A stretch of DNA of 64,000 bases, taken from the NCBI GenBank assembly GCA_914767715.1, contig OU612073.1, forward strand, positions 1,488,001-1,552,000, written 5' to 3'. This DNA is from Membranipora membranacea. Lineage: Eukaryota > Bryozoa > Gymnolaemata > Cheilostomatida > Membraniporidae. Made by a program: the position numbers and the translations under genes. The notes beneath the pieces are model-generated. The model was not told the DNA's origin and searched no databases. It saw only the letters and a list, made by a program, of their open reading frames with translations. Of this stretch, positions 27,636-40,803 are shown in pieces. Position 1 is the first letter of the stretch; every line of letters begins with the position of its first letter.

Positions 27636-28533
27636 CACGAGCACCCACTCTACTACTCAATATATATACTATAGGATAATAACCATATCTACATATCAAT
27701 AACCAAGACATCATCTTCACTTCATAAGTCCGTATTAGTCCATCCTATGTAAGTACCATTAGATAAACTACACACTTGTATCGGATCAATGTACACACAG
27801 GACGTCCCTACTCGTCTTAGCAATGTGACTTTTTATCATTTATAGCTCTAGAAAACCTCATTCAATAAGCAATAAAAGGCCTAAAAAGAGATGTCAGTTT
27901 TGGCATTTTAAACAGAGCCCTGGTTGTGGGTAGTTTGACATTTCAAACCGATTTACAGTGTCACTTGATGGTTTGTCACCCATCCTGCGGCATTATTTCA
28001 CATTACATGGGTTTTTACAAATAACTTGCTGCTTCAGAATTTCCATACCTGTCTGCACTTATCTAAAGGTTCTAAACGAAAGAAATCATTTAATTATTCA
28101 TTTATAAATCCATCAACTACAGCAGTAATAACAGCTGTCATCTACGTCCTGCTGTCACTGTGATAAATACCTGATCTGACAGTGATGGGAGTGTGCTTCA
28201 TGCTACTCTCTCAACAATGCATTAGCCTCCCCGAGTTACTCAAAAGGTTGAGAAGTTTAGTACACATTAGATCAGATTACATCATATATCAGGTTATCTG
28301 ATCAGTATATGAATGGATAAGTATTCAGATAGGATGCCAAGCCCCAAAGTGTTTACTGTAATTATGTGTGATCACGGATAGAGGTCCCTATTTATGATCC
28401 CTGACCATTTAGCTACTTAATTGCCATTATTGATGGACCCCCACCCGGAACCTTACCATTGTATCATATTCTCCTAGAAATATTACAATTATTATTTCTT
28501 CTATTGCAGTGATCTCATCAATATTGTAACACG
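27636..28533. other. SPRING1 3'UTR and spacer to the TBC-like gene
   Basis: About 900 bases: the first part is probable SPRING1 3'UTR and the rest should include the promoter and leader of the gene at 28534. No other gene or clear repeat is seen. Confidence 0.45.
27871..27876 (+). terminator. Candidate poly(A) signal of SPRING1
   Basis: AATAAA about 236 bases after the SPRING1 stop codon, followed by AT-rich sequence. Confidence 0.45.
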
Positions 28534-31500
28534 ATGAAGCGGGGCTCTGCACAAGGGTCCCTTGTTACTAAGCCTGAGGACCCAGCTAACCCTTTTTCTA
28601 TGAACTGGCTGGATTCGTGTTATCAGGAGACCTTATTGCCAGGTGCCCCATGGCACCAGATAAACAAGGATTTAAGCGATGCTCTCGCCGATTTCTTACC
28701 TCGTCAGATGTCACAGCTTGAGAGAGCCACTGTTCTGTCTGGAATTCTCGGTATGTTACACGGGGGGGGGGGGGGTAATAATACCATTGTCATATGTTGA
28801 CATCAATCGTTTCGTTGGGAAAAGTCATATCAGGACAGAGTCCTTGTGATTTAGGAGGATGCCTAACTTACTTGACGTCAATATTGATGTAAATGCGTAG
28901 GTTTTATCCCAGGAATCTTGGCAGTGCTGTACTATTGAGGAAATGTAGGCAATAAGACAAAGCTGAAAAAGGCCTAACTAAATATTTACACCCTTGTCAA
29001 GACAGGCTGTGTAAGAAGTGAGATTAGAAGGTCAAACTTTTCCCACACCATGCATATGTAATGAGACTGCATAATTATATAACCAATCAAACATAATATC
29101 ATAATACCAGTACATCGGCTGGCCTGAAGTGTCTATTAACTATAATAGTTGGGATGTTAGAATCAGATGGTTTATGAAAAAAATTCGTAAATAAGTTACC
29201 TTGTGGCTGTAATTATTTCAAATAGCTCACAGTAATTGTATCCAGATGGGATCTTGTTTTGATTTACTGTCTCCGAATAATAATACTATATATCAGGCCT
29301 TCACTCTAATTTGAGGTTTAAGCCCTCCAAAGTTAACTAAGTCTCTCTAATCCTGTAATTTAATGTGAGAATAATGCAGGGTCGGAGGGTAACACCCACT
29401 ACTGGTGAGACTGAAGGATAATAACACCAAGGTTAATCAGTTAGGCTCTGGGCCATGTCTCTCATCTGTTGCACAAACATGACTCATTTAATGTTTTTCC
29501 CTGCAGACCACTGAATGAAACAACCATGATTATTCATCACTGGGCCATTAGACATAGCTTGATAAATTGAATGCCTCAACTACAAATGTCAAACACTCTT
29601 TCCAACTATTGTCAAACACTTGCTTGCATCCAGAGAGGTCGCCCAAACTAAGAGACAGGTTGTTCTGAACTTGAAATTTTGCCATGGGTTGGCTGCTTTT
29701 TTTTACACATATAAGAGAGTTCGACCAAACAGTCCATGCAGATGGTTGTAGATGACACAATTATTTACAACTTTGGAAATGTCGCAAGTTTTCAATTTTT
29801 CAGGAAGTGGTAGATAGGATTTGATTGTTGTGTATTACGGGTGCCGGCATTTATTTTCCTTTTTTGGAAATTTTAAGCGTAAAATTAAAGATCTAAATGA
29901 ATGAATGATTTATCCAGTTGCAAAAAAACGGGAGGGTCATTAAAAGACTTCAAGAAAGAGTACTTGAATGCCACTACTGATTACCTTGTGAAAGTACAGC
30001 ACCCCTCCAACCATTAAAAAGTGTTTAGGAACTGTAACTATAACTTGGGAGTAACTTTCTGCGACACAATCAACACTGTGGGGGATTATAGTCAATTGTA
30101 ATGATTGATCACATATTTGGTGTCAATCATTTATCTGTCGATAGGCTGTAATCTCATTTGATTATAAATGCCTCTGTGTATTTTTGTTATTTCACAGGAA
30201 ATACACATGGTGAGGCGTTTCCTACTTGGCAAGAGAATTTTATGTAGTAGACCAACATAAAAGTTTGCAGATTCTAGCCTTGTTAAGCCCTAATAATCTC
30301 AGTATTTCACATGGTAGTACCATTGATATCCAGTATTGTTGTTGAGCAAGATTTTAAAGTATTGATAGTAGGAACAGGATTACTGCATTCTGGTATCTGG
30401 GATTATGGGTCTCACATTTTCCTTCAAATTCCTTTAACTGGTGACCCACAGTAAACAGTAATAATATGTAAAGGATATTATAAACTTGATCAGGGAACAT
30501 CCTACCTAATCAGAAAGTACTGAGAGGTCTCAGGTATTAAACCCTATAGAATAACGATCACAGGGAGGTTTTCTGTTACCGAGTAGTGAGCCCGAGGCAG
30601 TAGTATTACCGACTGCCGTCCTCAATCCTTTGGTGTCTGAACGACCATGGTCTCGCTCTCATCACTCTGCTGCCCTCTATTTTGCAGGCGACGGTTTCAT
30701 GGCGTATTATTACCCGGATGTGCTGACAGCCCTCCGAGTCGGGAGCTCAGATAAACCTCACCTAAAAGATGAGAAGAAACTCGCACTGGAGGCCTCAGGC
30801 TGGCTCAAAAGTCAGCTTCTCAAGGCTGCAAAAACAGTGAGTTACTGTTATAATACGGAGGAGGTAATACTGTGTTGCCATTGTTTATATCACGTACCCT
30901 GATGTTGTACCAGATAGTATCTGGTTGTACATTGATTCTCGAAGATTGATCCTATGTGATTGGCATAGCGATATACCAGTAGGTTGTGTACTGAGGATGA
31001 TGAGGATTGTGTGTATGTGAAGCATGGAGTATGTAATAATGGGAGGATGACAGTCCTTAGTTCAAAGAATAAACAGGATGTTTCTTTTGATTGCCTAGCT
31101 TGCAGGTCACAGTTCTAGGAACACCCTGGGTATGCTGAAAAATGCAAGTCGTTTATCCTAAATTAACTGAAGTTATATTTGACAAACTCGCTGTTGAGCA
31201 AACTAATTCAGTCAATCACAACACTGATAGTCTAGAGTTGGTTTGGGGGGGGGGGGGCGTGCACACAGGATCCATGCAGCACAGTGCAAAACCATAAATA
31301 TGATCAGATAATAATACATATGCAGCAAGCTGCCAATTATAAATTGTCAAGACTGCCCGCGCCTAAGATAGAGATCTCTGTCTAACTCTGTGCACAGGTC
31401 AGAATTCCAAAAGTACAAGATGTTTAGCTATTGATTGGCCGTCACCCTCAGATATAGTGTACCAGCTGTCAAAGCCTTCTGAGCTCCTGTCATAACATAC

Positions 31501-34500
31501 AGTAACTATTATATAGTCCTACTGTTTTACTCGGGCTAAGGTTCACTAAATAAGAAGAAGCGAAGATGAAAAAAGTTACAGGACCAGCATATCCTAAAAG
31601 TTCAGTTTATTGGCACAACTCTATCTAATAAGTACCCTGGCATTATTATGATCATCCATTTTGTATTTTGATCATTTTGGAAGCAGGCCAGTGTGAACTT
31701 GAGAATGAAGACTGCCGATTCTCACAAACATCCCTCATTTTTATATAACAATTGGTTTAGTATGCGGGTTTTGAACAATAGCCAATGTAGAATGAGACTG
31801 GCCCAGCTTGTCTGAATATAGTCCAGTGGTTGCTGCAAGGAGTTTGAACCTGCAATAAATCAAAGTAGATTCACCTTGCCCAACATGGATTGATTGGGAT
31901 TAGCCAGTCAATATTTTGGTCAAAGATCTCATCAGTTATTTATGAGTTCAGTGTTTTGGAGTTTGGCCTGTTATCTCATTGTATGTTTATACTGCTGATA
32001 TCGTGTGTTGACCTTTATTATCACACTATATCTACGCTGATTTCTGGAATTTCCAGGTTGGCAGTTTGCCAGACGGCGATATATCTGCTTTATCACATAG
32101 CATGAGGGAGTTTATAAAGCTAACATCACAAACATTCTATAAAGGTCTCAATCGTCAGCTCTATAAACAGGTGGGTGTTTATAAGTCTTACCAGCAGCTA
32201 ATACCAGCAGTTATCCCCACCACCATCTTATTGAACTATTTAAATGTGATAATAGCAAAAAATATCAACATATTATGCTTGATCGCAAGATCAGCCAGGA
32301 TCACTGTTGGTGGCATTCCATTAACACAGACATCCCAATGTAATTTGGATGTTCATGGAATGCCAGCAACCCGGACAGATCACTAAATATAGCTTTACAC
32401 TAATCATGCTCCCAACTTAGCCTTGGCCACTTTTAATGCTATTAAATTATCAGATTCAGCCATCTATCTCCCCCCCCCCTCCGCTCCTTCTTTCGGCGTG
32501 TCAGTTATCTGATATTATATGACAGGTGGTGGAAGTAGACTAACACAAGTTATACTGAATAGTGTGCTCTGTAGTATGCCTAGCAATCATGTGAGGAGGA
32601 TACTGTATAACATGTAGTGGTTTCCTGATAGATACCTGTGATTAATTATGTATAGTGTGTACTTTGATATCTTCTCATTTATTCTATTGAGTGTTGCTTA
32701 TGGTAGCTCAGCTGTTACCAAAAGTAATAAAAGACATCATCTGGTTTTAAGAGAATAGTGTTCAGGGATACATGACTATGTCTATCACTTAGAAGGAAGA
32801 GAGGACGGAAGGGGGAGGTGTCTCATTGTGGAGTGTAATCATAGTTTGTGTTTTATCTGTATCTGCAGGAGATTGAGATGACGACAGGAGAATCACCTGT
32901 CACATTGTCACTGTTTGACAATCCGACAGCCGACAGTGCATCTGTCAGGTTAGGAAGTCGTCAGCCCTCACCCTATAATCACTTCCCTTATGTACAACCG
33001 ACATCTGCTACCTCACAGCGACAGACAGCCGCTATGCAAGGTGACAAGCGAAGGTGAGTGCTGTAAAATGTTCAGCATCAAGAACCTTTTATTTTTCAAC
33101 AGCAGGGGTTCAAGGTATTCAGCTGATGCACACACAAGTCTTATACTGGAAGTGGTCGGTTTTTCAAAAATGTCATTCACTCATTTATTTGGTAATTTTG
33201 ACTTCGAAACAGTCCTAAGGTGCAGAAGAAAATGTGTCTCAACATTGGCCACAGATAGCATGTATGTTGCAGATGAAAATTATGGGCTCAGGTTTAATTC
33301 GACTATTATGGTTGGAGTTGCCATCTAGCATTTATTATCTTTGTCTAAACTTACAAGCAGAACATCTTCATTTAATTTTCCAAAAAAAATAGTTTAACAA
33401 ACATTGAGTGTCTGCAGAGCAAATTTAAATGCTACTGGAAGGATGGAGTTTTTTTAGATCCTGAATCCACTCAAAAAATCTTTAATCTAGAGCTATTTTC
33501 ATCCTGTTAATATTATCGCCATAATCATTGACACTGTAAAACACAACAAAATATTCAACTTCCCCCAAATATAATATTTACAGAAACTATCAATTTGATA
33601 TAAATTTGTCTCCATACTGTCTGTCGCGTGTTAACCAATCAGTGAAGGACAAATCAGATAAGAATGTCTCATATTATTATATATTTATAGAACCTCGCCT
33701 AGCGTACCAGCGACACCGCAGAACACTATGAACAGTATAAAACGTGAGAGGGTAAAGGCCTCAGTATCCGATCCTGATGTTCACCCAATATACCCTGTCA
33801 TACACAGCAAACCCATACAGTTCATCTGTGAGTTAGAGTACCTTACTACATAAGCTCCAATGTTTATAAGTGGATAATTAATATATGTCTCTTTGATTAA
33901 ATGTCTTTGATAATGTAATCCTGAGTTTGCGTGATGAGACAAGTAGTAGGGTTATGATGACAGATATAAGATTAGGGTATCTGGTATTCTGCTGGTTTTC
34001 AGTGACAGTAAACAGTACACCTATGCACTTTAAATCAAATGTCTAGGATACTTCAATTCGCCACAGACCGTAATTACTTAAGCACAGCGAGATATTTTAC
34101 GTGTCAGTGTTAAAACCATGGAGTCATATCACTCTCATAATACTCTCATATTGCTCGCCATATCCCAAAAAATGAGCAGCAATATAAGGGTTGATCTCAG
34201 TCGGTAGAGCACGTACCAAGGTTCAAACTAACCCCAGTTAGTAGTTGTCTACAGTGAGATTCAAACCCACAACCATTAACTTTTACACGCTGAAGCACAA
34301 TAACCATGTACAAAGATATACTGAATTGTATCAAACACCTGTATAATAATTAGCTACTTAGGTTATCAAAACAAAAACAAATATTTAGTTGTAGGTTAAT
34401 TTTGTATCTCATTGAAGGAAACAAGACCACCTTTACCTCATCTCTCATTTTGTTTATGATTCTACAGCTGAGTCAGTAGTGAAACTGTTAGAGAGAAGTC

Positions 34501-37500
34501 CTCGTAGGTTTGCCGCTGTAGCTAAGAGGCTCCACGGTCGACTTTTACCAGCTAAACTAAGAACCTACATGTGGACTGAGACGCTGTACAAGGCAGAGAG
34601 AGAGAAACTAACTCACGGTGCTAATGTGGAGCGCATCCTACGTGAAAAGTCAGTGGTACTCTTATTGTTTATGCTCCTATGTGTTTAGCCTGTAACATCA
34701 ACGTCTCAATAGTGGGTGGAGTAAGACTGTTTTTAAACTCCCCAGTCCCTACCACCTTCAAAACCATTATATATAATTATTGTCATAGCATGTTACCTGT
34801 ATTTAGATTGCTATCACTTTTTTTTTCTAGTCCCCACAACGATACAGACACTTGGTATTATGATTATTACACATTATCATCATATTATACTTTATGAGTA
34901 GAGTACCCTGTTATAATATTGACCATGTAATATTATTATTTGGGTACATTCCAATTGAAGACTTATGACAAAGGTACCACAGGGTCTGTTACGCTGGTAC
35001 CTTTAGAACTGCAATCCTCCGGTCCACGTTCACCACATATTTGTTACCACTATGTAAACTTCAAGTTTCAAAGCCATGCTACTATCTGATTCATACAGGT
35101 TCTCATATAGGATAGCAGATTTTGTATAGACAGTGTTTTTCAAACTGTTCTCAAAGAGTTGTCCTCTCTCGATTTTGCTACTGTTTATTAACACAATCAC
35201 CTTGGGAAAATAGCGTTAAAATGGCTTTATCTTTTGTGCATAAACACTAGTTTGGATTCAGAAGCTGCATCACTGTACACTCAAGGACAGGTTTTATATT
35301 CTCATCATCAGGTGTTTGAAAGCTGATCCATCTCAATTTTTAGCAACACCACTCCAACAAATCTGTCAACAAAATTGGCATAAATTGAGATAAATTAGAT
35401 TCTGCATACCATGATACCCCAAGCCATGTCCCCTGGAGTGGTTAATGATGCAGCTGGTCAATCAGATAGATATTCTAACACAAGATATTTAACCAAATAC
35501 TGCCATTTCAGCACTATTTTCATATGCTGTATGTGATAGTACCTAAGGATAGGGGACAGCTAGAAGACTGTATATTATATCTGTGTATTATATATATATA
35601 TATATGTGTGTGTTTGTTTGTTTAGGTTTGGTAAGACAGTAGCTCGTAACGTAGGAGAGATGAGATTAGTGAGAGCCACTCAATCACCGATACACAGACT
35701 CATAGAGAACTCTGTACTAGAGATGTATGATAATACTCCAGCTCTCGTCTCATGCAAGTAAGCAACTGTCAACCACTGATATATCTACATGTGTATACAC
35801 ATGTGTATACACATGTGTATACACATGTGTAAACATAAAAATCATCGCGCCATTGACCATTCACGTAATTATTCAAATATCTTTGAGTTTTCACCACTGT
35901 GCGCTCTCAGATAAAATGGAATAATACTGATCACGCGTCTCGTCTCTCACATTTGTAATTTATTTTAATACACTTTACAGAAACAAACTGATGATGAAGG
36001 AGGCGGTGAAGACACTGAACATATTATACACATATGATAAAACATATGAACCTTATCTCATACTATGGTTATTCCCACTGCAGGTCAGTCAACAAGGGAG
36101 ACAACTTTGACAAAGAAAAACAAACCGTTGATTTAAAAATATGCCAGATTTTTAAATGAATTTGTGGTTTTATTTGTCTTATAAAAAGTAGATTTGTTAC
36201 ATATCATCACCCTCACAATGAAGCCCCATTTTTCCTCAGAAGTCATAGAGATAATCATTAGTCTCTGAAGCGGTTGCCTTTACTTGTTTTATGTTACAGA
36301 TAGCGTTTGGTGAGAGGATGGATAGTGCAGGACCAGAGCACGTTTATGAGTTAGCCATGCATCTAGATATACTCAACTCAAGGTATGTACCACTCACTTC
36401 AAATTAGACTCTAGTTCTGAGGGAGGATTGGTGAATTATGCATATCGGGCGCCAGCAAAAAAATCACTGCATATGATAACAACATTGGGAAGGAATTCTT
36501 GAGGGTGTTAAGAGTTGCCTCCTCCTATAGCTACCGTAGACAATACAACAGACCCCCAATAAGATGGGTTATAATGATTTTCTTTCATGACCTATGAGAT
36601 TGACTGTTTGACCTATATTTGAGGGTGTTCTTTAAAAAAGATTTTATCGTCTATCCTCCCAAATAAGGTCAGGTCAAAAACGACTGCCAGAATACTTCTG
36701 TTCACTAGCACACAAATAAGTTCTTATTATTCTTTGCTTGTAGTTTATTTATGCAGTGGAATCAGGTCTATGCTATCTCTGACCTTGTGATGTATCATCT
36801 GTCCAGGAACGACAGGAAGTTACACGATCACCTTGAGAAGATAGCAGAGGTCAACGTAGAGGTCACAGCTAAAGATTTTGTTATCGACCTCATGAAAAAG
36901 GTAGGATTGTTTTTACGGAAATAGTTGTTGGGCTTGGCTAATGGATATATTAAAGGCCCGAGAACCTACGTTTAACTTCATTTACCTGCTGTCCTGTGAC
37001 TTGGATTTTTTATAATCAGAACCACTGGTTTTAACTGGGAAACCTAACGATCTAACAACTTAACAAACTAACAGGCTGCTTGATTGATACAATGAGAGTT
37101 TGCCCAAACCACCTTACTATGAATGTTAGTTGATGACGCTGTTATCATTTGGTGTATGTGTACAGCGCACGGTTCCTTCCCAAAAACAGACATCTGGCTA
37201 ACGAAATTGGCATGTCTCATTGACTTGCACCACATATCCTTTGGTGCACTCTGTCTGATAAATATGACCTGTTGCAATTGCTGTACTATCTTGTCATGAT
37301 AAGTTTTCGTTGATGTTCAATACCAGATACATTTCCTCACAGCAAATATTCAGCTAATCGTGACTTTGAGCTTCTCTGAATTCTGCTCAAGCTTAAATTA
37401 CGTATTAGAATCAAAATATTGTTTTGCATAATTCATAGAGACTACATGCAGTTCCTAAAATCTCTGTCCGTAATTTTTAGAAGCCGTGTTTCGAAAGAAA

Positions 37501-39047
37501 TGCGTAAAAATCTATAATTTTCCAGGAAAGAGCAGAAGCTGAGAAGATGTTAAACAAGCCTCCGCCTAAACAGGAATTAGATTCTCAGGCTATGTTGTCC
37601 AATGCTAGGATATACATAAGAAAATGGATTGGAGAAGGCTTTGTGGGCGTGCTGGATACCCCCGCTGTCATGTTTGTATGGGATCAGCTATTCTTACAGG
37701 CAAGTTTCGCTTCTTCATAATATTCGCACGGAGTATGGCGTAACCATTTTCAGGATCCTTCTATTCGGGTTGGTGATGGTGAATACACTGCTGGTGTTGT
37801 TCTGTGAATGAAGAGCTTGTACACAGTTTTATGTTTATAGTCATATAAGACTTCTAGTTGGTGTTAGCAGCTAATGATGAACTCGAAGGGATAGAATTTT
37901 CACTTTTCTATGTATGGATATGAATACTTATAGTGCTAATACTTAATACTTATGATACGTGTAATACAGAACTATCTTGTCATCCGTACTGGTAGTGTTA
38001 TCATGGAGTTTGGGACCAAAACTCCCAGGTGTTATAAATCAAAGATTAGGAGTTATCGCACTTTATAAACTTACTTGTGAAAATCTTAAAATTGGAGCAA
38101 CATTTCTTCATATATTCATCTGATACACTTATGCCGCTAAATACTTAATAATGTAGGTCGTATTTGATACCTTGTAGGATTGGGCCAGTACAGTGTTTCA
38201 GGACTTTGCCCTAGTCCTGCTGCTACTACTGCGGGAGAACTTTCTCTCAGCCACAGATCACTCAGAGATGCGTGCAGTATTCCTACATGAGCCAAGTAAA
38301 CTTCTTACCGCGGATATACAGAAAGCCTGGCTCATGATACATGAGAAAGCTAATTATAGAGATGTGGCTAAATGTAACAGACTGAACGAGCCCAGTGAAC
38401 CTGAACCTGAGATGATTAAAAGGTGCGAAAAACTTAACAATCTCATGAAACTTGAGAGCAGATTGATATCAAACATATTTATGCCATGCGGCTCTTCTTA
38501 TAGACTTCAGCAGTATCAATAATAGAGTTGGCTGATTTTTATCAAAGGGTGCATAACTCTGGATAACATATTTGAGATAGGTATTAGGTAGATCAAACCA
38601 GACTTAGCTCAAACTATGATTTTGTGAATGTCTTACATTTGTAGCCCTGAGCAGGTAGATGAGATAGCCTCTGCTCCTCCAGGCACAACCCCTCAGAATC
38701 ATGTACTCACTCCTCAGGAACAGAGCCCTGAGCCAGTTTCTCTCACCCCAGCCTTCAGTATACCTCGGGCGGTGACAGTGAGCCCAACACCTCTTTACTC
38801 TACCGGCAATACACCCCTGGGCTACACTCCATATATCAGGCCTGAGACAACTAATCACTCGACAGGTCTAACACCAGCAGGGGAGACCCCCTATCTAAGA
38901 CCTGATACTGTGCTGAACTCAACCGGACGCACACCTGCAGGGGAAACTCCGGCTAACAATTCTACAGGACGCACGCCTGTCGCTGAAACTCCTGCTAAAA
39001 ATTCTACAGGGCGTACACCCATCAGTGAAACGCCGGCATTACCATGA
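28534..39047 (+). CDS. Divergent TBC-like domain protein with TP-rich repeat tail
   Basis: Thirteen exons join in phase: 28534-28750, 30688-30836, 32057-32170, 32869-33053, 33691-33827, 34468-34648, 35626-35757, 35981-36083, 36300-36382, 36744-36900, 37526-37699, 38178-38422, 38645-39047; 759 aa. The N-terminal 160 residues are helix-rich and unrecognised. A Ser/Pro-rich linker follows (exons 4-5). The middle to C-terminal part looks like a divergent TBC (Rab GAP) fold: a G-R-LLPAKLRTYMW start near 34530, a long helical body, and VMFVWDQLFLQDW followed by a hydrophobic helix (FALVLLLLLREN) matching the WD-containing late TBC motif. The catalytic IxxDxxR and YxQ motifs are not evident, so GAP activity is doubtful. 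The last exon encodes a Ser/Thr/Pro tail with tandem STGRTPxxETPA units. The intron after exon 11 starts with GC (CAG|GCAAGT). The exact family is not recognised; the TBC assignment is a judgement from motifs. Confidence 0.8.
32306..32377. repeat. Imperfect foldback element flanked by GATCACT
   Basis: Arms of about 30 bases (GTTGGTGGCATTCCATTAAC... and ...GTTCATGGAATGCCAGCAAC) pair with a few mismatches and a small insertion. GATCACT occurs at 32299-32305 and 32378-32384. It lies just after the third exon of the TBC-like gene. Confidence 0.55.
34190..34282. repeat. tRNA-like SINE fragments, head to head
   Basis: Plus-strand GATCTCAGTCGGTAGAGCA resembles a tRNA D-arm/A box, and GGTTCAAAC at about 34219 resembles a B box. 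A second B-box-like block in opposite orientation (GATTCAAACCCACAACC, 34258-34274) follows. The A-to-B distance is short, so this is a degenerate element and not a working tRNA gene. It lies in an intron. Confidence 0.5.
35787..35834. repeat. Palindromic 12-bp tandem repeat
   Basis: About four copies of ACATGTGTATAC, a unit that is nearly self-complementary, starting about 30 bases after the exon donor at 35757. It could form hairpins within the intron. Confidence 0.85.
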
Positions 39048-39210
39048 TAGTTTATGAGGCTCTGGCTCTAAATCAAGCTTGAATTTTTGTGAGATAAACT
39101 CTTGCACTTCTTTATAAGCCAATCTTCTTGGTGATCATAAAGACTGACATTAAAATATGCAGATCAAACTCTTGACAACATGATTACCATAAAGAAATGT
39201 ACATAAACCG

Positions 39211-39286
39211 CATATCATATGTCATGTCACGCCATATGTCACGTCATGTGTCACGTCATATGTCACATCATATGTCATATATATGT
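39211..39286. repeat. Tandem CATATGTCACGT-like repeat
   Basis: Seven or so degenerate 10-11 base units built on (A)TATGTCACRTC, in the probable 3'UTR of the TBC-like gene. Units alternate ATATGTCA and ACGTCATG, giving partly palindromic sequence. Confidence 0.7.
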
Positions 39287-40078
39287 CTTAGCTCATTTAT
39301 CTGTTGTGCTTTTTATATCTACACAAAGAATTCCAGCTTGCACTTTGATTTTTTTCTAAAGCACAAAATTTTTTTGGCGTTGAACACTTTGATGTTGTGC
39401 CCACTTTAATCTAACACGGACATTTCACATAATCTAGCCCATCCCTCCATATAATACATGTAGGCCCTTCTGCATTACATAAATATTTATCCGCTTCAAT
39501 AATGATGCCATATATATCTCAATCATTATTTTCTCTCATGTTTAGCCTTATGAAGTATGGATAAATGTCACATTTTATTCCTTTCCATTGTTGTTTTGAG
39601 TCTCCATACCTTCAAATGATTCATTTCTGGAGAAAGATGCATTTGAGGTTGATTATCGTTTAGATTAGTTATTTATTTTATACAAGGAAGCTGATGCTAT
39701 TTTTATCGCTATATTTGATGTTTTTTTTTCGTCAGACCACCTGTATTTTCTTCAAAAATGCAAAATATACTATAAAATAGTTAAATGATTTAAAATTAAA
39801 TTATAATTTCTGTATAGAAGGCACATGATCATGAGATAGTAAAGCTAATCTCTATCGAGATAGTTACCTGAGGTGTCGGTAGGGAGCGTTACGCCTCAGT
39901 CAGAGTCCCATAGAGACCGCATTGGAATTAGTCGGAGTGCAAAGAAATGTCAGTTGGTAACACTACATTATCAAACACTCCTTTTCCGTTGGTCTGTTTG
40001 ATTACGGAAAGCCACAAACTCCCACGTTCAACCGTCTGAGTACTTAGACTACATAGGAATACATCATGACCTCTTCTT

Positions 40079-40180
40079 TAGTTTAAGTGATCAAACGGTG
40101 CAAGATGCTGGTAGAGGCATTTCATTATCAACCATGAAATGCCTCTACCAGCATCTTGCACCGTTTGAGCACTTAAACTA
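40079..40180. mobile_element. Foldback MITE, 102 bp, with 9-bp target-site-like duplication
   Basis: Near-perfect inverted arms of 46 bases (one mismatch; TAGTTTAAGTG at the left and CACTTAAACTA at the right) surround a 10-base loop. CCTCTTCTT occurs exactly at both borders (40070-40078 and 40181-40189). A partial diverged copy of the right arm lies just upstream (about 40029-40052, ACCGTCTGAGTACTTAGACTAC). The arms and 9-bp duplication are typical of non-autonomous cut-and-paste elements (Mutator-like elements make 9-bp duplications), but the superfamily is inference. Confidence 0.8.
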
Positions 40181-40803
40181 CCTCTTCTTGGTGGAAACAA
40201 AATTGAACTTACAAGTACCTGAATCCTCTTTTAGGCTAGAAGGAATAAAATTTTTCAATCGAAGGTTTTTTTTATTTTGGGATATCTGAGGTTAAATTTG
40301 ATGAAATTTGTTGCTCTATGTCAGATTGATAAAGTCTGGTCTGCTGCTAGGATGATAGAACAAATAGTCATGACCATAAAAATGTCCTACATTTTGGCCC
40401 CTATGACATCATGCAGAGTGGGTGTACATTTTTCGGTCGTCTGTGAAATCATAAGCAGTACTCTCATACACAAAGGCCATTCATAACATATAACACACAA
40501 GCTTCAATTTTGATTTTTTCAGTAAATACATATTTTTTCAGAAATTACAATAAAATATTGTTTCTGAGGTGATTCTGAATACATTCAATGAAAAAAAATT
40601 GAAATTAAAGGTAGGAGATGAAAAAAATTTAGCTAGGCTGCCAATTTATGTATGAATACGGTATACCCTACATGAGTGAATTGGTATCTGCATCATTGCA
40701 TCATGCACCTTTTTTTACAGGATTTGTCATCAACTTCGAACAAACAATGCTGTGTAGGGCTCTGCTCGAAGAAAGAAGTGTTCATTTACATGAGCGAATG
40801 AGT

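Larger units (their letters stand above)
39048..40803. other. Convergent spacer between the TBC-like gene and the D8C gene
   Basis: AT-rich 3' flanks of two converging genes, with a short tandem repeat at 39211 and a foldback element at 40079. No other gene is supported. Confidence 0.5.

Noticed and set aside
28761-28773. G-run shortly after the first exon of the TBC-like gene, with similar G or C runs near 9080, 31246, 32470, 53275 and 58021
   Set aside because: Simple homopolymer runs; a regulatory or quadruplex role cannot be argued from sequence alone, and assembly errors are common at such runs.
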